Positions 59,220-64,000 of a stretch of 64,000 nucleotides of DNA are shown piece after piece. The DNA lies in assembly GCF_000275845.1 (NCBI RefSeq), contig NW_006766887.1, positions 1,503,233-1,567,232 on the forward strand, given 5' to 3'. The first letter of the stretch is position 1, and the number at the start of each line of letters is the position of its first letter. The stretch is from Dichomitus squalens LYAD-421 SS1. Lineage: Eukaryota; Basidiomycota; Agaricomycetes; Polyporales; Polyporaceae. Both the position numbers and the translations under genes were made by a program. The notes under the pieces are model-generated. The model searched no databases and had not been told where the DNA came from. It was given only the letters and a program-made list of their open reading frames with translations.

Positions 59220-59458
59220 TACCAAGTAACCGGGCCGACCAAACCACGCGCCGTCTTCTTCCCGAACTTCGAAGCAAGACACGTTAAAACATCTGCTTCG
59301 TCAGGCGATCGTCGACTTTGCCACCGTGTGGGCGGATATTTGTGCATATCATGGTTGAGCATACAAAGAATGTATGCGGTGATTCTGAGAGGAAACATGT
59401 CAGCATCGTGTTCTTGACACTCGACACGGTGGCACAAGTCGGCACAAGCAGGTATGTT

Positions 59459-60111
59459 CAGTCATTAACCGGTCCTCGGGACAGTCAAATGTTGTCGCTC
59501 ATCCTGAAGCATCCCCTAACTTTGCAGCCCATATCGGACAATAGGGTCATGTATGGTACTCAACAAGGTATCATATTCCCAAGTTTAATGGTGATCCAAC
59601 TATGTGTGAGAGGGATCGGGGACAATCATCCCAAATTTCTCTTATCGCACGTCCCTCGGTCCTCGGGACAGCGCTTAATTCCCTTGTATGGATCGAAATT
59701 GCTGTTGCCGAGGATAGCCGAGCCCGGATATGGTAAGTGGACATCTAAACGCCCGATTGCTCGAGCGAAAGACTACCCTTCCACGCCGTTTCGATGACTA
59801 TCTGGGCTCGGTGTCAAAATCTAACCATATGAGATTTCTGAGAGAAGGCGACATATATCGCCTTGTTGAGTACCAAAAATGGGGCACGCCCATGGGCACG
59901 GTGAGTACAGACTTGGGCCGTAATACGTCTCAGATTTGGTTTTCGCGTAAATCTCGTACAGAAATGTGACTTTCCTTCTGGGTCGCCTCTGATGAAATTC
60001 GAGGAGAGGTGAGCTGTAAGAGGTCTGTATAGGTGTATACAAAGACCTGAGGCAGTAGGTTAGAGGGAGAGTGAGAAAACGCGCACTGTCCCGAGGACCG
60101 GTTAATGACTG
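59459..60111. mobile_element. MITE-like element with perfect 27-bp inverted repeats
   Basis: 59459-59485 (CAGTCATTAACCGGTCCTCG...) is the exact reverse complement of 60085-60111. Unit A lacks the whole segment at the matching place: GGTGTGTTTACATCG in A against GGT-ATGTT, element, TTTAGGTC in B. A TT target duplication fits. A second partial copy of the repeat (CGGTCCTCGGGACAG) lies near 59659. There is no transposase frame. Confidence 0.88.
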
Positions 60112-60382
60112 TTTAGGTCATGCGCGCCTTTGTGTGGAGAAGCACGGCAGGCATTCCGATGTTTACGACCAGACAAAAAAGTCAATAGCCCGTCGGTTTA
60201 GAAACCCATGTTCATAAAAGCCACGTTCTCACTCGTGCCTACCCTTCCAATCGATTTTTATCTGGTCGAACACATGGGAATGCCTACCGTGTATGGTCTC
60301 ACGATCCGGGTGTGCTGCGGCAACCTAGCGCCAGTACAGAAAGGGGCACCGTCTCTCTTCGCAACACACCCCTTCGTCCACC

Positions 60383-61465
60383 ATGACCGGACAGGTTGAA
60401 GAGTCACATACTGCCGACGACGCTGGCGCAGACCCTCCAATCAGTGCCGGAGGAGACACGGTGCATAGTCCTCATGTTGCGTCCTTTCCCTTCGACAATC
60501 TCGATGCCGACGCCGTCCTGCGTAGCTCAGACAATGTGCTATTCCATGTCTTCCGTGGGATTCTCACTACTGTCTCCCCAGTCTTCTCGTCCATGTTCTC
60601 CCTCCCTCAACCCAGCTTTTCGCATGACGGAGGTGGTGCCCCCACCATAGTTGTCACCGAGACGAGTGATACACTAGATTCCTTCCTCAGGCTATCTTAC
60701 CCGCTCCCCAGCCCTCCGAAATTTGCTTCGTTCGACGATGCCAAACGCGTCCTCCAAGTAATGCACAAATTCCAAGTCGCCTGGCACTCGTCCCTACTGG
60801 TCCCAGCGCTGCTGCCCCATATCGAAAAGAATCCGCTCCGCGTATACGCGTATGCTTTGCATCTCGGCTTCGGTGAGCTCGCGCTGCTGGCAGCCCGTCA
60901 GACGCTGCTCCTCGAGGACCTCACCGAATGGTGCGAGGAGCTGCGGGACATCAGCGGAGAAGAGTTCCAGCGACTCCTCGTCTACCGCAAGCGGGCGGTC
61001 ACCGCAGTCACCGCAGACATGACCGCATTCTGGTGTCCTCTTAACAAGTGCCCGAAACGATGGACCTGGCTTGTCTGTTACACATGCACGAAGCATCGTT
61101 CAAACTGCCACTACCGCTCCGCCTGTGCGTGTCCGACGGTCGCGGAGTGGTTTGCAACATTTTGGACCCAACTCTCGACGGTTCTGCGCGCTACACCGAC
61201 ACCGGCCGCATTGAAGCTGGCTGCTGTGGTAACGGCGTTGCGAAATATGGGAGCAGCTGTGAACTGCATCGTATGTAGAGCGGCGATCATGGAAGAGGTT
61301 CCTCGATTTCTTGAAGTACTCGGCGATGAACTGGAACAGAGGATCTCGAAGGTAAGCCCGTAGCCGATGACCTGCAGTGTTTGATTGAATACGTGAACCC
61401 TGCTAATGGCGATCCCGTTCCAGCTACAGTTGAAGGAGGAGATTCAAGACCCACTTGAGCCGTAG
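60383..61465 (+). CDS. BTB/POZ protein 3 with Cys-rich tail
   Basis: Exons 60383-61351 and 61424-61465, same lengths as in BTB2, 336 residues. The first 35 residues are identical to BTB2. The BTB core reads ADAVLRSSDNVLFHVFRGIL and the Cys cluster CYTCTKHRSNCHYRSACAC keeps all ligands. The tail is LQLKEEIQDPLEP. Unlike BTB2, the 72-nt intron contains an in-frame stop (TAG at 61361-61363), so only the spliced form gives the full protein. It is the younger or older half of the tandem duplication; which one is ancestral cannot be told here, although YTP1 adjoins this copy. Confidence 0.88.
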
Positions 61466-61950
61466 AAGTTCGCCACCTCTCTTGTACATCAAGTCTTTTT
61501 TTGAGAAGACGCTTGTCTATGTCTACGTGACGGTGCTTGTAGCAGTATATATTACTCAGACGCACTGCCACGATCTATTAGCATGATGCACACCGGAATT
61601 GAAATGTCTTGCGAATGTAATGCAGCAGCGTCATGAAAATGAAGTGAATGGTAGTACTAGTGGTGTCCATCGCTGCAGGTGCAGGGAAGAACGGTGGTAC
61701 TTCAGTAGCGGAGGAATGTTGGTGATGATGTTGGGATGCAGCCGCATGCGGATCAGATCCAACAGCCCGATTCATGCGTAATCGGAGGAGACGCTGCCGT
61801 CCGACGCCGTCACGGTCGTCCGGTCTTCACCGTCCCCCTCATTCTGCTCTCTGCTGCGCTCAGCGACACCGCGCCCCCGAGTTTGCCTCCAGACTGCGAG
61901 ATACCAAGACAAGGGGCATAGTCTTTGACTGACTAGCTCTTGTTGTCATC
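61466..61950. promoter_or_regulatory. Intergenic region with YTP1 promoter
   Basis: No gene. The sequence is shared with 58600-59006, including ATCGGAGGAGACGCTGCCGT about 170 bp before the start codon and CAGACTG.GA.ACCAAGACA shortly before it. Confidence 0.55.
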
Positions 61951-63904
61951 ATGGCCCGGCGCGCGGCTACCGTCTTGTCTCTCCTCTTTTTGGCTACATC
62001 TGTCCTCAGTCACGAGCACCACAACGAACTCTCTGAAGAGGAGCGAAACGCGCCGATAGACACTGTCCTCTGGTTGCACATATTCCTGCAAGCCGCTGTA
62101 TGGGGAGTTATATTCCCGACAGGGATGGTCCTCGGACTGTCGCGGAGTAGATGGCACGTACCATTACAGGTATGCCGGTAACCCTTTGGACGGTCGTATC
62201 TCCGTAACGTTCGTGCAGAGCGCAGGATTCGCGCTGACTATCGCGGGCTATATCCTCGGTCACTCACATAAAGGGAGGGCGTTCCTGGCGGGGGCGCACG
62301 GGAAGATGGCAAGCATCCTCTTCGTACCGATCGCCCTACAACTCTTCCTCGGCATCTACCTCAAGCTACACATTCACGAGCAGACGCTGCGGCCTTGGGC
62401 AGTGAGGCTACATGGTGTCGTTGGAAAGGCATATCCCATCTTGGGATGGGTGCAGATGCTGTTCGGTGCGATCACGTTCGGGGGGTACTGCCGCGGCGGA
62501 AACCTCGGACAGTGTCTTGCGCACTACATCATGGTACATCTAAGTGATTGGTGACTCGAATTTACACTCATGTGTTGTCAGGGGGGCGGCTTCATTGCGT
62601 ATGGCACGATCATGGCGATATTCCTACTCGCGGGCGAATCATGGGTGCGCCGCAGCGGCCGTAGTCCCGACTGGTGGGATTCATGGGTCATCATGCTTTG
62701 GGTGAGTTTTCGACTGTCAAGTGCTACCGTGTTCCTTCTCATTGACTGTCGGCCGGCATTGCAGGGTATTGGTGCGTACTGCAAAGCTCTAGCTGGAGAT
62801 ATTTTTGGCTTACGCCATAGCATCCAGTCAACACCTTCACTGAACACCGTGGAACCCATTGGTCCGTCAAGGACATGCAGCATACGTATGTCGTGGCTCC
62901 CTGTTCAGACTGATATTTGCGCTGACTCATACATGCAGAATCTTGGGTGTTCTGTGTGCGTCTGTGTCGTATATGAGCGAATTTTAGATTGACGTCTAAT
63001 AGGGTGGGCGGGAGGTATACTTGGAATCTTCCTTTCCCGTAACAACCAGGTACGTACGACATTTAGTTGCACGATATTCCTCTCTAACCTCTATCCCAGA
63101 GATCTGTCGTGCCTGCGTTGATGTTAGTAGTCGAGTTCTTCCGTCTTAAGTCAACATAGTAACCATCGTCTGTCTCTAGCATCATCCTTACGGGATGGGC
63201 CATGTCCGATCACGCACAAGCTCTCATGCTTTCGACGAAGGTTTGTGCCTCGCTGTACCTGCTTAGCCGATACACATGCCTCATATCTTGGCTGCAGGTC
63301 CATGCCGTCTTCGGATACACTCTCATGTCTGCAGGTCTAGCGCGCATCATCGAGATCTGCTTCGTCGCCCCGAAGTACAGTCAGGACGCCCCCGAGGGTG
63401 ATGCACACAGCGAACACACGTTAGACGCGAGTCACGACGAGAATGGCATCACCAGCCCATCGCGCGCGTTCAGGCATCTGCCCCCTTTCGTGAGTGCGCG
63501 CGCTTTGACAAGCTATATGCCCTTCTCACGCGACCGTTCTAGCTCCTTGTTGCCTCGGGTCTGCTCTTCATGTCCGCCACGGATGAGGAGCTGCACTTCG
63601 TGAACGATCAGGGCATGGACCATGTAACGTACATCCTCATCATGTTCAGGTGCGCTTGCATTCTCCGCGCGACGTCCGTTCGAGATTAACTTAGCCCGGA
63701 ACGTCGCTTGTTTGCAGCATCGCATTCGTCATATACTCCCTTGTCGTCTCCCTTATTCACCTATATGCGACGAGCGGGCGCAACGCCGCAGCCTCTGGGA
63801 AGGAGGACGGCGCCATCGAACTAACCTCCGCCAACAAGTGGTATGCGCCGGTCCCCGCGGCGGACATCGAACCCGCGAATCACGTCATTGGTGACGATGA
63901 TTGA
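61951..63904 (+). CDS. YTP1: YTP1-like multi-pass membrane protein
   Basis: Twelve exons: 61951-62169, 62219-62533, 62582-62701, 62765-62771, 62828-62885, 62939-62955, 63003-63049, 63100-63122, 63180-63240, 63298-63489, 63543-63649 and 63718-63904, in phase to 450 residues. Residues 1-20 are a signal peptide ([20 protein letters not shown]). An N-terminal DUF2427-type membrane part holds [19 protein letters not shown] with His residues and [15 protein letters not shown]. The Ytp1 domain carries [40 protein letters not shown] and [20 protein letters not shown]. About ten helices in all. Family members sit in organelle or plasma membranes, with features like cytochrome b561, but their reaction is not established. 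Exons of 7, 17 and 23 nt are notable. Its promoter and first codons were copied upstream at 58.6-59.0 kb. Confidence 0.93.
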
Positions 63905-64000
63905 ATTGTCTTCCACGTCTACTGTCGCGGCAGTGTTGGGTAGTGTATTGCTGTGTTCTTGGTTGACAGACTTGTTTGTTGTAGTTTCGTAAGGTTGTTG
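63905..64000. other. YTP1 3' flank
   Basis: T-rich sequence after the stop; probably 3' UTR. Window ends here. Confidence 0.4.

Larger units (their letters stand above)
59022..61965 (+). repeat. Tandem segmental duplication, unit B
   Basis: Direct copy of 56735-59021. It carries BTB3 and is about 650 bp longer because of the inverted-repeat element at 59459-60111. Confidence 0.85.

Overview
This window reads as nuclear DNA of a filamentous basidiomycete, most likely an agaricomycete (polypore-like). Coding DNA is GC-rich, almost every gene is cut by introns of about 50-65 nt with GT-AG borders, and the gene families are typical of that group: HET-domain proteins, BTB proteins with a Cys-rich tail, RING/coiled-coil proteins, F-box proteins and a DUF6533 membrane protein. 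Exon borders were worked out by hand from splice signals and reading phase. No search was run, so family names rest on recognised motifs.

Left part (1-31 kb) is conserved housekeeping sequence. On the minus strand lie a large Ser/Pro-rich coiled-coil protein (3710-862), a UBA/zinc-finger/UBX cofactor (6363-4253) and a Bet1/Sft1-type SNARE (7291-6750). The SNARE shares a 300-bp divergent promoter region with STT3 (7592-10786, oligosaccharyltransferase). A small protein of unknown function (13326-12740), an ER thioredoxin/PDI protein (16216-14487), a Yrb2/RanBP3-type Ran-binding protein (17140-19051), a basic unknown protein (20459-22093), a HIRIP3-like histone-chaperone candidate (22639-24522), an intron-bearing tRNA-Asp (24908-24828), VPS25 (28557-29395) and a RING/coiled-coil protein (30987-29899) follow. 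STT3, the SNARE, the PDI protein and the UBX cofactor all serve secretion or ER protein handling, but nothing shows co-regulation.

Middle part (31-35 kb) holds a 684-bp MITE-like element with 55-bp inverted repeats, a truncated DUF6533 gene and an F-box-like gene whose 3' ends overlap.

Right part (35.6-62 kb) is accessory and rearranged. A module made of a plus-strand HET gene facing a minus-strand RING gene occurs four times (about 35.8-38.1, 39.2-42.9, 44.7-46.5 and 47.5-51.4 kb) in different stages of decay: one HET reading frame (39.2-41.5 kb) and one RING gene (51.3-50.0 kb) look usable, and the other copies carry stops, frameshifts or deletions. BTB genes and relics are interspersed (43.1-44.2, 51.6-52.0, 56.3-56.5, 57.5-58.6 and 60.4-61.5 kb). 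The last two BTB genes are a direct tandem duplication whose breakpoint lies in the first codons of the next gene, YTP1 (61951-63904), and one copy later took a 653-bp inverted-repeat element. An F-box-like gene (52730-55196) lies inside this region. HET (self/non-self recognition in other fungi), RING, F-box and BTB (ubiquitin-ligase parts) together suggest a fast-evolving recognition locus; that is inference.
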